Shown here one piece after another: positions 1-11,419 of a stretch of DNA of 64,000 nucleotides (the stretch's first letter is position 1; each line of letters opens with the position of its first letter). Source of the DNA: Chrysopilus asiliformis (lineage: Eukaryota; Arthropoda; Insecta; Diptera; Rhagionidae). The notes below the pieces were generated by a model. The model had not been told where the DNA came from. It did not search any database and saw only the letters and a program-made list of their open reading frames with translations. The stretch is taken from NCBI GenBank assembly GCA_964034945.1, contig OZ035960.1, positions 19,951,487-20,015,486 on the forward strand, given 5' to 3'. The position numbers were made by a program, and so were the translations under genes.

Positions 1-1180
1 GACTTAATTTGATTTTTTTTTTGGGAGAAAATTCCAGGGAAATGGATTTTTTCATGTTTCCTGATGAATGATGATGAGAGGAGGGTTTCTCTGATGCAAT
101 TTTATAAGAATTTTCTTTTTGATTGCACTTTTATTTGGCGATTTTGAGGATTTTCTTAGGATTACCAGAAACGATTTGTTTAGATGAAGGAATTAATTCG
201 GGACACTGCACACAGTATGAAAATTGTTAAAAGTTTTTACTTGCTAAAAGGGAAGAAAATTCCTATTCACAGAATGTTTGGCAATTGTAAGAACAAATTT
301 TTTTTATTGATTTTGTGGTTTTACGATTTAAATCTATGCCTAGTATTTACTATAGAACTTACACTATTTTTAAATGTCGCTTATAACTTCTAACCGACCC
401 CTTCGAATAAATTGCGGATTATCAAGGATCAAATTAATCCTTTCGCGAATTTCGTGATATTGACGCGTCAATGTTTATAACGAGGGGCGGATCATTGTAG
501 CTATCATTGATAAAAGGGGAAATTGGTGAAAGGATTAATCGCTAAGCCACTCACGCTGGTGGTACTAAAGTCATGTGCAATTTTTGTAGTTATGCGACAT
601 TTGCGTGAGTCTATTTTAATTTATTTATATTGTAAAATTGCATTACTATCGCCCTTTTAACTGACGAAAGAGAGTCAACGCGGTGTGCGCGTGCTAAATA
701 TGAATTTGCAGAAATTATAGTTAAAGGGCAGATGTTTTTCTTATTTGAGTCATTAAGCGATTTTAATGGTAGTTTGTATTCTAGAACATAAAAAAGGTAT
801 TTGTAAATATAACAGTTTTAAATGCATATTAAAAATAATTTTTTTCAGTGTTTAAACTTTAAAATTGACTCAAATATAATGGAAAAACAAAAAAAACTAA
901 GTCTTTAACTGGAAAATCTGCTGAGAAGTTTTACATATGAGCTCCGAACAGCAACCGCAAGTACATTTTTAAGAGCAAAATAAATATTTATCCACAGCGC
1001 CCGAAAAAATATTTTTGCCTTTTTAGGACATTTTTTTCAATTTTTTTAAAATGCGAAAGTCTTAAACTCTAAATTATTTAATATTATTATATTTTGATAT
1101 GTCAAAAATTCGGCTCCGCACGGCTCCAGAAAATCTTCAAAGCATTCTGATCTGGTTTTCTTCATTCAACAGCCATTAAA
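1..1180. other. AT-rich sequence without recognised gene
   Basis: Poly-A/T tracts and single-copy-looking sequence. The open frames present are short and AT-rich in content (for example 184-393) and show no splice context or recognisable domain. I see no RNA gene or clear repeat here. Confidence 0.6.
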
Positions 1181-1189
1181 AACGCTTAG

Positions 1190-1510
1190 CGTGGCGGTAA
1201 TCACCCCTCTCCCTCCCCCTCATCATCTTCGACGATTCAAAGGAAATTTTAATCGATTTTTGATGTCAGATACTTCGTGTCTTAAACCAAATTTCCTTCC
1301 CACTAAGAGACACCCTCCCCACTTCTTAAAATACCCTCTCCTGCTATTTCCTAAACTGCTGAATAGATTTTCACCAGGTTTTCGCCATTAGACATGTGGC
1401 TTCCTTAAAACTTACTTCCACCCCAAATTATACTTTCTCGGACGTCTCTCATGCCATCTTCTGGACCGCCGAAAGTTTTTGATCAGATTTTCAGCTGTAG
1501 ATAGCAGGAA
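1190..1510. repeat. degenerate dispersed repeat, family I
   Basis: Pyrimidine-rich blocks (CCCTCTCC, CCCTCCCC) alternate with phrases such as GATTCAAAGG and GATCAGATTTTCAGCTG. Read in reverse complement these resemble the better copies at 6880-7150 and 31295-31510 (gaaaaccggatacaaatccc...agaggaggggg). The copy is old, the alignment is by eye, and the ends are not defined. Confidence 0.4.
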
Positions 1511-1729
1511 AGTGTAAAGGAAAAGCTGGACATGAGCCAAAACCCGTATCTGGCGACATTTTTCTTTTCAAAAAAGAAAAAAAAATGATAAAATTGAATT
1601 TTTTGTGCCTGTAAATTTTGAAAGAATGAAGGGATGTTTGAATTTTGGTTCGCAATTATTACAAGCGAGATTTTTTTTTTAGAAAGCAGATGACAGCTTC
1701 TATAACACCTATGCTTTCTTTTAAAAAAA

Positions 1730-1800
1730 ATATGAAATGCGCCGCAGGCGAAAGTTCGTGAGTATCAAGGTCGAGTATACTGCAGAGTTGAAACATTCAC
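1730..1800 (+). repeat. GCGCCGCAGGC-motif repeat end
   Basis: The phrase aaatgCGCCGCAGGCgaaa stands out from AT-rich surroundings. It recurs at 10241, 52710, 52770, 61912 and, inverted, near 35870 and 62385. At 61908/62397 it forms an inverted pair, so it is probably the terminus of a small repeat family. This copy is single-ended. Confidence 0.5.
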
Positions 1801-4380
1801 AATTGCCAGTTTCATCTTGAAGGTTTCTGATTTTTATCTAAAACGGAAACTATGAATTTCTAGCATTTGTGAACTGCGTCTGGCTTAGCTGAAAGTTGCA
1901 ACATTTGTAAGGAATTTTTCTTATTTTTATCAGAAAACTTTTAAACTTTAAATTTATATTCAGTTCTTGTGATTAAAACACTTAACAGCAAATTTTTCCC
2001 CGAAAATTTTAACTCATAAATTTCAAAAAAAAGCTACAAAATCTTCAAGGACTCTTTTCTCTAAGTCTGAAAAAACTCTAAGTCTGAAATGCCATTAATT
2101 TACTGAACAATAAACACTAATTGAGAGTTTCAATTTGGTCTCCTGGCCATACATAAATCTCGTCGTTCTCGGAGATTGCTTGGATACAATAAGGATACTC
2201 GTATATCACGTCTCAAGTAGGTGCGCGCCTTTTGTAATTGATACGTTCTTCAATTTATATGCGACATTCGAAAGATGCATGGCCGAAAAACAGGGAACCA
2301 GCTTGACAGGACATTAGACCCTTCAACTATACCTATCCGAATCGGCCAACCAAGAGGCACTCAAAAGATGTCGAATATGAAGGATGGCCACAGGACTTTA
2401 TTTCAATTGGCGCTTCTTACATTTTTGCGAATATCTCATTGAAGATATGCAAGCTGAGCACTTGGAATTTTTTTAAATGTGCCCCAATTCGGTTTGAATT
2501 TTGTTACAATTCCGTTTGAGTTCATCACCGGTACGGATAAGGACTATAATATGCAGGTGATACGATTTTCCATTCTTGTCTTGTCAAAAATAAAATTTAC
2601 TTGTATTTGTTGAAAACTATGACCTAACCAAAAAAAAAAATCATAACGTTCGTATGACATGCAAGAAATTCGAAATAATGAAAAAGGACCTCTTGAAGGA
2701 AGGACACCGCAATGAAAAGAAAACGTATTTTTGGCTCTCAACCGTGACTGACATGTAACTGACGTATCATAAGGAAAACAACAAACCAACCAACAACACT
2801 AGAAAATCTATGCGGATCCAAAACGATACACGAACCAAAGAGAAAACCATTTTTTTTTCTTATTAAAAATGCAAATCAGGACATTCAATTTTGAGCCCTA
2901 TTCCCTATTGTTGTTGTGCCTCGCCCTCGGACGTAGATATTTTGCTGGGAAATGGTTTTCAATATTTTGGTTCGTGATTTTCTTAGTTTTAAGGTAAACA
3001 AAAATCGTAGCCATAGATACAGATACAATCATGAAAAGCAACCGAATTAGATCGAATTGAATTTATCCTTTTTTCTTGGGTTTCCGTGAACTTTTCCTTG
3101 GAATTCTTCTACTTTTCAGCAGAATGTCGCTTGTTTCGCAACAGGCAAGAGCAAAAAGGTCGATTTAAATGGGTCCAAGTCCATATCGGTGCCGTGCCGT
3201 TCAATGTCCTGAATTCTCTGATTTCTGATACACCATCCTCGAGCCATTATGTTACAGTCCTTGATAAATTGTAGCAATTTGTTTGAATTTTCTTCGACAA
3301 ACAATCTTGACAGCTCCTTTTTCCGAAAATCTATGTATAACATATGATGGGATCGACGAATAAAAGGATACTCGACACTATAAAATTTCAGGATGTTTAT
3401 TTTTTCAGAGTTTTACGTAAAAATCAACTGAATTTCGCAAATGGACAATTTTTTTTCAATGAATATAATCTTGTTTTATTTTGTAGCAAAAAAAAACACA
3501 ATTGAATGGATTTTAGATAAAAGTAAATCGTTATCCTTTTATACTCGGAGATTGAAAATATCGCAGGACATTTGATATCAGTCGATCTGATTAATTGCGG
3601 TGTCATTTTTAGAAGAGGATTAAGGGGCGTTTGGATATTTTTCTAGCATTTTCCATCCATTATTGAGGACAACTGCTGGGAAAATTCGCCAAATTTGCAG
3701 AAATACTGAATTTTAATCAAATTGAAATAAAAGAAAACGAGACAAAATTTCATTCTTTTCATGTTACCAAATGGAATTTATTGCATATGTAATCTATTTT
3801 TAAATTCACAATCTGACTGAATTATTGTGGATAGAAAAGATTCTGGTTTTTAAATTCATCTGTGTGCGTTTTAAGAATTTGTCGACATCTTAAGAGGATC
3901 TTAAACTCCTTGATCCTGTGTACTACTCAATCCCGGTCGATATAAAATGTTCATCAAATTAAATTTCAATCAAAACATTCTTACGGATGACAAAATTTCA
4001 AATTGATTTGAAGAAAGGAAAAAAGATTTTTTTTTTGGATTGAAGCCATAAGAAATCTCTTTACTATGCGACAAAAATGGAATCCTTTGTGTAACGAATC
4101 AGGAAGTACGTAAATCCCACCCTTTGAAGGTTTTTTATCCGTTTGCGTGATTGAAGGCAGAAAAAAGGAAAGGGTTTGAAAATCACTTAAGTTTATTGCG
4201 TGTTTTACTTCCTGGGTTTGTCAATTACGCATATTTTTCGATTTAAGTTTTAAATGCATTTTAATAGGAAAATGCGAATAGGAAGTGAGAGTGGGGAAGT
4301 GATTTTATAATTTTTCTCGTGTTGTAAAACTTAAAAAAATATTTTTACGTATAGGGATTTGGCCTCAAAAATAAAAGCAG
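1800..4380. other. AT-rich sequence without recognised gene
   Basis: Mostly unique-looking sequence. Open frames of 60-83 codons occur on both strands (for example 2544-2789 minus and the overlapping 3086-3274 plus / 3116-3343 minus). They lack recognisable domains and their lengths are expected by chance. No splice-bounded exon is convincing. Confidence 0.55.
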
Positions 4381-4384
4381 AGAG

Positions 4385-4505
4385 TGTTTGCGTATTAATT
4401 AAACATTTTCAAGCCTCTAGCTCAATCCTTTTGAAAGTTATGGTTTTTAATAACGGACGGATGGACAGACGAACATGCGGAAATCAAAATCTTTCTGCCC
4501 GACAG
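4385..4505 (-). repeat. family B fragment
   Basis: In reverse complement this reads ...gattttgatttccgcatg..., then a short GTCY tract (gtctgtccatccgtccg), then ataactttcaaaaggattgagctagag. That is the same order as the fuller copy at 48530-48655 (gatttccgcatg, GTCY tract, ataactttcgaaaggattgag). It is a truncated copy of the GTCY-bearing element called family B here. Confidence 0.6.
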
Positions 4506-4544
4506 TTGTAGTCAATCTCTTAAAATTATCCTATAATATAATAC

Positions 4545-5090
4545 GAGGAATGTTTGTCTGTCTGTCTGTCTGCACAAACGATTTTCACGAAACTTGGTGG
4601 TTAGGGATTTTCGGGGACAAGGAATAGATCTAGATAGGTCTCACCTTCCCCCTCGATACCCCTCGCCTGATATATTCGAATTGGGTGGTCCGATCTTAAT
4701 GAAACTTTACAGTATTACTAAGGGGGCTAAGGGCTTTTGATTTTTCTACTACAAACCTGACTTTTCCCTCCCCTCGATATCCCTCGCCTGGTGTCTTCGA
4801 ATTGGGTGGTGCGAACTTAATGAAACTTTATAGTACTACTAAGGGGGCTAAGGGCTTTCGATTTTCTCACTACAAACCTGACTTTTCCCTCCCCTAGATA
4901 ACTCTCACCTGGTGTCTCAAAACAACGTTTCAAAAATCGGTGACAGCGATTAGTTAATAACCACTCAACCGATTTCTATGGAATTTTCTTATCACGCGTT
5001 AGTTTTAGTTTTAGCTTTCTAGGTCGGGAATTTAAAAACTCTGGAAAAGCTCCGTAAAGATAATGTGAATTTAGTTTTTCCCCAAAAATC
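4545..5090 (+). repeat. family K repeat with GTCT tract and 121-bp tandem duplication
   Basis: A (GTCT)4 tract at 4554-4572 precedes a phrase typical of dispersed arthropod repeats (cacgaaacttggtgg). A unit of about 121 bp starting CCTCGATAYCCCTCGCCTG at 4651 repeats at 4772, with a third partial start at 4893. The unit contains aatgaaacttta..ctaagggggctaaggg. A related single-unit copy lies at 27285-27590. The sequence is non-coding. Confidence 0.65.
4651..4918 (+). repeat. tandem repeat, ~121-bp unit, 2.2 copies
   Basis: Spacing between equivalent CCT[CA]GATA starts is 121 bp twice (4651, 4772, 4893). The two full copies differ at scattered positions (for example gtggtccgat versus gtggtgcgaa), so this is an old duplication. 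Confidence 0.8.
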
Positions 5091-5094
5091 AGCA

Positions 5095-5345
5095 AAAGTA
5101 GGATTTTGAGGTCGCCGAGCATGGCTCGGTCTTCCTGGTACTTAATTTCTTATACCAAGTATTTTTGTCTTTTATCGTTAATTTATAGCTTTTACCGTTA
5201 TCGAGATATTTCCGATTTTGTAAAAAAGAAATTAATATTTTTATGTAAACTAATTTTAATCGTCGGGTTATTGTATAAATTGCGTGGGGCATAGATTTTG
5301 CATAAGAATTGTTAAAAAATGGTTTAAGTTGATTTTTCAAACTGA
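5095..5345 (+). repeat. family A, 3' portion
   Basis: Contains cttttaccgttatcgagatatt, an arm ending tttttatgtaaact, and the tail atagattttgcataagaattg. These match, in order, the 3' part of the copy at 46190-46340 and the tail of 39165-40205. It is a truncated family A (mini-me-like) element. Confidence 0.65.
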
Positions 5346-6880
5346 AATAACTTTTACTAATACTGGGTATTTCTACCTAATAGATTTTCATGAATTTAAG
5401 ATTCTGAAAAATTTCCCTTGAGACAGTTTTGGGTTTCTCCCCTGGGGCACAAAACACATCAAAAGAATTGACCATGAGTGTGCAAAATCTGTGCAACATT
5501 TTTCACTTTTCGCATACAAAGCATAGCAAAATTTAATTTTACTACCATCTAAATCAAGGGTTATTTTCGTAATTGCCGGGAAATTGAATTACGACAACAT
5601 GACTGCCAACATCAAACAGTTTCAGAAACGTAACCAAAAATGATAGTATAATATTAAATATCATTTTATTGTATAGCTTTGAAAATCATCAGAGAATCCA
5701 TCAGGTAAAATAGGGCGCAACAGAAAGGTAACCAATCCCTAACCTCACGCTGTATATACCTAGATTTATATGAACAACCCCTTTATATTGAGTCTCATTT
5801 CCGCAATGGTTATTTCTAAGGATTTTTATCTTGGCAATCATACGATATCTGAATCTTATAAGTTGTTTCAATTTTCATTCAATGTCGCATGTAATTAGCA
5901 GGATAATACTTTACAAACGCATCCGGATGTCTAAAAACCCCTTTCTGTTTACCGCGGGGAGAAATATATGTTAATCGCGATTCAACCCCTTACGATTGAT
6001 CATATCAAGGACACGTTGCCAGCAAAAGGCGGCAGTTTTCGAACCTTCTTTAAGAGTTTTCCTTGCCCAGGAAGTAAAATCAAAAGTCGCAAGGGTGTAG
6101 AATTGGCCCTGAATTTTTTTTTTTTTTTTAAATAAAATAAGATTCAGTTTTTTTCATGCAGAAACACCCATGGATTCAAGCCGTCCTGCATTATTACCAA
6201 AGCTACCAAAATTAATTTGTTTGTTTTCGTTAGCCAACTTCAGGACGAAAATGTCAACTTCGTGTTTTCACGATTTTTTTTTTGTACTTTTAGTTGTGTG
6301 CAATTGTCTAAGAATTCTGATGGATGTCACGAAACAATTGGCCATAACGATTGTTACAAATGTTTGTCACATGCGTGAACATTTCGGTGATCACGCGGTT
6401 TAGTTGATCCTTGTCGATCACAAGCGGTTCCACTGGGATTTTTTTTTAGCTGATATTAGAAATTACGCTGAAATACTGGAGAAAAAAGACGTCAAAAGAG
6501 AAGAAAGCACGAAATAAGGTAGGCCTTAGGGTACCTACAAAATTTGGGTTCAAGATTTAAAAAAAAAACAAATTTGGTACTGCTTTATAAAAATACTAAA
6601 AACTATGATTTGCGATTTAAATTTAATGGCATGAGAAAGGTTGAAAAGAAAAAAAAAATTTAAGCTTTGGGTGTAAAACATTAAATTTTTTACTTTCCTC
6701 TGTTATTCTATTACTGCATTTTTTTTAAATTTCTCTGAAAAAATTTAAAGGATATAAATTGTTTTACAATTTCTGCTTTAACGGTTTTTTGGTATCTCTA
6801 ACGGTTCTCAAAATGTTTGAAAAAAGTTATGTTTTTTGAAAAATTTTCGAAAACACTGGAGGAGACGTTTTAAAGGTGCA
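5345..6880. other. AT-rich sequence without recognised gene
   Basis: No convincing exon, RNA or repeat boundary. Poly-T tracts lie at 6116-6130 and 6272-6284. The 77-codon frame at 6170-6403 has no recognisable features. Confidence 0.55.
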
Positions 6881-7200
6881 CAGCTCTGCGACTGGGCCTC
6901 AAAATGATGAAAACCGGATACAAATCCCTTCGAATTGTCGGAGATAGCAGAGGAGGGGGTTTACAGAAATGGGAATGAATAAATATTAGTGGGCGATTTT
7001 TTTTTCGATGCATAACTTCTTTAACTGTGAAAACCGCAACCCAATCGGTTGAACGATTCAAAAGTTAAAAGGAGAGGGGTATCGAAGAAAAAGGATTAGA
7101 TCAATATGCTGCATTAATATCAATTGGGCCGTTTTCGAAAGATGCCAGAACAAACATAGACAAACAGGCAGACATAAATTTTATGTACACTAAAATTTCT
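6880..7200. repeat. dispersed repeat, family I
   Basis: The phrases gaaaaccggatacaaatccc, agcagaggaggggg, aatcggttgaacgattcaaaagttaaaagg and aggggtatcga recur in the same order at 31295-31510. The 3' side at about 7145-7180 holds acaaacaggcagac, a decayed CAGA tract. The copy is non-coding and its ends are unclear. Confidence 0.6.
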
Positions 7201-8411
7201 GAGAATTTAAGAAACTGGCCCTCCGCCTCTCCTTATAGTTTCATTACATGTATATTTAAATAAAACACACAAAAATATTTAAAAATAATACATTTTTTTT
7301 AAGAATCTTGTGTCACCGATTATTTTGAAACCCAAAGACATCGATCGATCATCTTGAGGCATCACTTTGACAACTATGAATCCGTAATATATCAAATGAC
7401 ACTTGAAATTGCATCGTCATCATTCGATTGAGACGATTGAAATTCCTTTAACAGATGACACTCATCACCGAACGCAATTGCATAGCCTGTAATTACCTCC
7501 GCATTGTCATCCGGGACAAAAAAAGGTAACCTCAGGCTGTGATATCAGGAGTGCCTTCAAGCTCTTGATGGGATTCTGTAAGATTTTGAAAAGTCATGGC
7601 GCCTTCCACTCCAGATTTTCCCAAATGACGGCGACTGGATGCGGTTCAGATGCGATCGGAATTATCAAAAGAACCATCAATGCATCAAAATTGAGATACT
7701 CGCATAGATACACACTTGAAGGGATAAATTATACTTGGAAATGTACCGCAATTGTGATGGAAGTGATGCGTTTTTGCTTGTTAACCTGAGGACATCGATA
7801 CCGGCAATTAAGGATAAAAATACCGTCATTAACCTATCATCATTGTCCTTGTGATGATTTGCCAGGGAAATTTCACTACAAAATTCAATGGTTTCGATAG
7901 CATTCAGAAAGCATCATTTTCTTTACCACAATTATTTGGAGTGGTACTGAAATGGATTTGATTGCTGTTGTTGCAGAAATGTGAAAAATCGATTGCATTT
8001 TGATAGGAAAAGGATTGATGGAAATGTGATTTTCAATGTTTCACATTGTTTGATGTCATTTGATATTTCCACTTTTTTTTAACGTGAGCATTTTGAATAA
8101 AATCATATTGATGTGAATTTCAAATATTAAGTACACACTCTTCATAAAACCTTGTCTCGTTTAAACATAAATTGAAATTTTTTCCATAGCCTGCCAATAA
8201 AATGCCCCGTGGAGACAGCATTTGTGATTTGTTTTGATATCTTGGTCAAAAATGCTTGGAAAAAAATATGTCTACGAGTGTCGTTTTCATAGCAGGTAAT
8301 GAGAAAAATTTCAATTTATGTCGAATCGAGAATAGGTTTAACAGCATTTTGTTTCAATTTTTGAAATTTATTAAATTTTGAAATTTCGTTTTCCCGGTTA
8401 TTTATGCTATT
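7200..8411. other. AT-rich single-copy-looking sequence
   Basis: Rich in CATCAT/GATGAT and AAGGAT phrases, with no recognisable gene. The 74-codon frame at 7565-7789 is not supported by splice sites or a recognised domain. Confidence 0.5.
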
Positions 8412-8655
8412 TGAGGCGTTAAAAGCTAGAGTAGACCAAGCCACCGAGTTTTTTGAAGCTTTTCCACTTTTGTACTATTATTGACTGTAAATTTTTGGAA
8501 AAAAAAATTCTGTGGACTTTATTACTCAATGTTGAAATGTTCTTTTGTGCATCCAAACATTTTTATCTAAAAACTCACTCGCAATAGTGATTCAAACACA
8601 AAAAAATTCACGATTTCGACATGTGGGTTGGTCCACTCTAGCTTTTAACGCCTCA
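8412..8655. mobile_element. MITE-like element with ~32-bp terminal inverted repeats
   Basis: The left end TGAGGCGTTAAAAGCTAGAG (continuing TAGACCAAGCCAC) at 8412-8443 is repeated inverted at 8623-8655 with only about two mismatches. The interior of about 180 bp is non-coding. A target duplication could not be fixed because both flanks are T-rich. The long, well-kept TIRs and short non-coding body indicate a non-autonomous DNA transposon. The superfamily is unknown. Confidence 0.8.
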
Positions 8656-8811
8656 TTTATCCTACCTAAAACATTATCGGCTTCGACTGTTATCACGGTC
8701 TCTGCAGCTGGTATCATGTCTTATTTGATTCACAGCTCAAAATTCATGTAAAATTGTAGATGCGGAAAGTAGGGAAGAAAAATGATTTTGAAAACTCAAT
8801 TGAGACGGGGT

Positions 8812-8935
8812 CCTACTTCCGGTTAAGGGATTTCCGGATCGCTCCATTCCAGGGCCAAACATTACAGCAAAATTTCATGGTTTTTGATAAATTTTGCACA
8901 CAAACTGACAGACATTTCTGAAAAAAGGGTCCGAT
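8812..8935 (-). repeat. family A remnant, reverse orientation
   Basis: The sequence reads acttccggttaagggatttcc, ccattccagggcc, aaaatttcatgg, then aaactgacagac. In reverse complement this is the order seen at 39340-39480: GTCTGTCAG tract, tagagctagcgccATGAAATTTTATAGG, TCCTGAAATGGGACG, then GGAAATCCGTTAACCGGAAGT. The copy is strongly diverged. Confidence 0.65.
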
Positions 8936-8939
8936 CGAT

Positions 8940-10262
8940 TCGGGAGAAAGAAAGTAAGTAAATAGAAAGTAAAAATTCAAGTAAATCTACTTTCTAGAAC
9001 TGAAAATTTTCTGGCTTTGTCGGCGAAAGATATTTAAAAATTCAAGTAAAACTTCTCAGTTTAATTTGCCTTTAAGATGTTTTCCATTTAATTTTGAACC
9101 AAGACACTTCAAAAAAGGCTCTTCGTTTGTTCACCTCATTTCCAAAAAAAAAAAACAACACCCAAAAATGTTTAAAACCAGTGAAATGAAGACAAACTAC
9201 ACATTTGGGAGGATTATAATAAAAATAGCATACAGTGTATTTCTGCTTTGTACTCTTAGGCCTGTACGTGTACGTACACCTCTGTCATTTGCAAAAGTAC
9301 GAATAACAACAAAATAAAAGGAACCGCAATCAAGCAAAGGATAATCATAAAGGCAAACAATGTGGAGACATGGAATTACCCCCCGGGAGATGTTTGAAGT
9401 TGAGCCAAAGCAGGAAAATCCTAACAGACACAGAAAAGAGGTATCAAATTGAGGAAAGGGAACCTAATTTCCTACAAAACTCCCTGATTTGATGTCCTTT
9501 TTGTTTCATATGGTATTATATATAATAGACTTGGCGCATTTGTGGAAAACTTGATAGAGAATATCCCTATTCCGTTCTGCTCTATCTAGGAAAATTGTCT
9601 TGTTCAAAAAACAAACGAAACAAGGGAAAGGGAAAACTCTTTTTCAATTATTTTTTTTATTATCATTTTTTTTCTCTTATTATGAAAATATTTTCCAACA
9701 TTTCTCTAGGTTTATGGGAAATATCAGGCTTATGGCAAGAAATATGTATGTAATATCGTTTTGCTTTATTTCTTCCCATTTCGAAATATTGTATCCCTTT
9801 TTAAAGTTATTTTCTTACCAATCTTTCCTATTTCCTGATTTTTATGGAATCATCTTTACTAACGACAAACGGAAAAAAAATAGGGGGAAGAAATCAAATT
9901 TTATTGTCTTTAGGGAGCCTAACATATTTTAAATTTTATTGCCAAAGGCATTGGAGCATTCCCCAAAACATCAAAGAATTTTATTATTTTGTCAAAACCA
10001 CTGATTATTTTAATGAAATTTTATGCAGGAGGAAGAAGTTTATTTAGTAAAAAATCTTTCATCAGAAATTTTTGATAGTTGATAGTTTTTGCGGAATATC
10101 ACAACTCTCTTTACAGCGCAAATTTTTCAACGGGCTCGTGTTTCGAAAATTAGAGTCAGAAAAGGATCTGCGACCCACTTTCTCCATCACCGGTCGAAAT
10201 ATTTTATTGCTATTGTGAAACTCCTCACAAATAATACGCCGCAGGCATCTCGGAAACTATCC
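8940..10262. other. AT-rich sequence without recognised gene
   Basis: Contains poly-A/T-rich frames such as 9600-9932 (110 codons, F/I/K/S-rich, low complexity), judged non-coding. A GCCGCAGGC motif at about 10241 belongs to the motif family also seen at 1740 and 52770. Confidence 0.5.
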
Positions 10263-10264
10263 TA

Positions 10265-11048
10265 CACTCTAGAAAATTTTATTGTAATTTTACCCCTATT
10301 ATCGTAGGAAACCATTTTCCTACGATAATAGGGGTAAAATTACACCGAGTCGTAATGGCTTAAAAGCTATGCATTTTTACTCATTTTGTGGCGTACAAAA
10401 GCCTCTTTTACGGGGGAACTTTAAACTAAATAAGAAGTAAAAGTACAATACGGGTGTAATTTTACGACATGGATGTTTAAAATTACCACATTTTTGTTGT
10501 AATTTTCCTCCTATTTGGTAGCAAAACCGCGTCTTAAAGGTGTAATTTTACGACATTTTTTGTTTAAAATTACACCGAAAATGGTATTAGAATTTCTCGG
10601 CTTATACGGTCTGCAAAAACAAAAATATTATATTATTTTTGCGGATGTTTTCACATCCAAATTTCCCGGGCATGTCTGCCATGTGGCAGGCGCCACACAG
10701 GATTTTGGTAGAGTAAAACTCGATTCGAGTATTTATACTCCGATGCCACAAACCTTATGCGAATTATAAGGTTAAGGTTAAATTGTCCGTACAATAATGC
10801 AAAAATACCCTGCGAGCGTGTTTTTACACCAAAATGAGAGTAAAAATACGAATATTGGTCGAAATTTTACGCAAGGTTTAAAATTACCCTATTTCTAGTG
10901 TAATATTAATGTTTTTTGGGTGATTTTACAAGTTAAATGGTGTGCGAGCTAAATTCTGATTTTTTTTCGAAATTTTACGACGTTTTTGCAAATTTACCCC
11001 GTTTTTACCCCATTTTTCGGTTTAAATTCAAATCCATTTTCTACAGTG
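10265..11048. mobile_element. CACT-ended word element, GTAATTTTAC type
   Basis: Ends are CACTCTAGAAAAT (10265) and, inverted, CACTGTAGAAAATGG (ending 11048). Both are flanked directly by TA (10263-10264 and 11049-11050), a likely 2-bp target duplication. The interior carries about a dozen copies of GTAATTTTAC / GTAAAATTAC in both orientations. There is no transposase frame. Subterminal inverted words are known for CACTA-type elements, and TA duplication is known for Tc1/mariner types, so the superfamily is left open. Confidence 0.75.
10283..10344. repeat. perfect hairpin, 29-bp arms, 4-nt loop
   Basis: The arm TGTAATTTTACCCCTATTAT (continuing CGTAGGAAA), 10283-10311, is followed by CCAT and an exact inverted copy at 10316-10344. 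It lies just inside the left end of the word element 10265-11048. Confidence 0.92.
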
Positions 11049-11049
11049 T

Positions 11050-11168
11050 ACATCTCGGAAAAGATTGAGCCGATTTTCATCAAACTTTGGGCTGAGCTTC
11101 CGATGTACATCAAACTTTGAGCTGAGTATGAAAGTCTGATTTAAAATCAACCCGATTTTCTACACAAG
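11050..11168 (+). repeat. short direct duplication in dispersed repeat
   Basis: The phrase gattttcatcaaactttgggctgag is followed by cttccgatgtacatcaaactttgagctgag, a local duplication of about 40 bp. Such ...cgattttcatcaaactt phrases are common in arthropod interspersed repeats. It is wedged between two word elements. Confidence 0.5.
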
Positions 11169-11419
11169 ACATCCCAAGTAACAATTTGAGGTTACATTCC
11201 GGTTAAGAAACGTATTTGAAAACATGGTAACAAAACTATAAAGTTTCACATTTGGTTTCTGTAACCTTTCAGAACCGTTTCAGAAACCCTATTTAGAAGC
11301 TGGTTTCAAAATAACCGTTTTTGGCGGGTTTATTCGGAAACCATCTAAAATGTAACCAAAATGTAACTCAAATTGAAGGATTTTTTGTAACCACGGTCAC
11401 AATTTATTTCTTGGGATGT
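11169..11419. mobile_element. word element, GTAACC type, with CATCCCAAG ends
   Basis: The left end ACATCCCAAGTAACAATTTG (11169) is mirrored at the right end (reverse complement ACATCCCAAGAAATAAATTG, ending 11419). Seven GTAAC/GTTAC words occur in 250 bp in both orientations. A similar start, acccaagtaacg, is at 24398. It is non-coding and no target duplication is evident. Confidence 0.65.

Noticed and set aside
3086..3343. Overlapping plus and minus frames of 62 and 75 codons
   Set aside because: The minus peptide has fair composition, but there are no splice sites or recognised family, and frames of this length are common by chance here.
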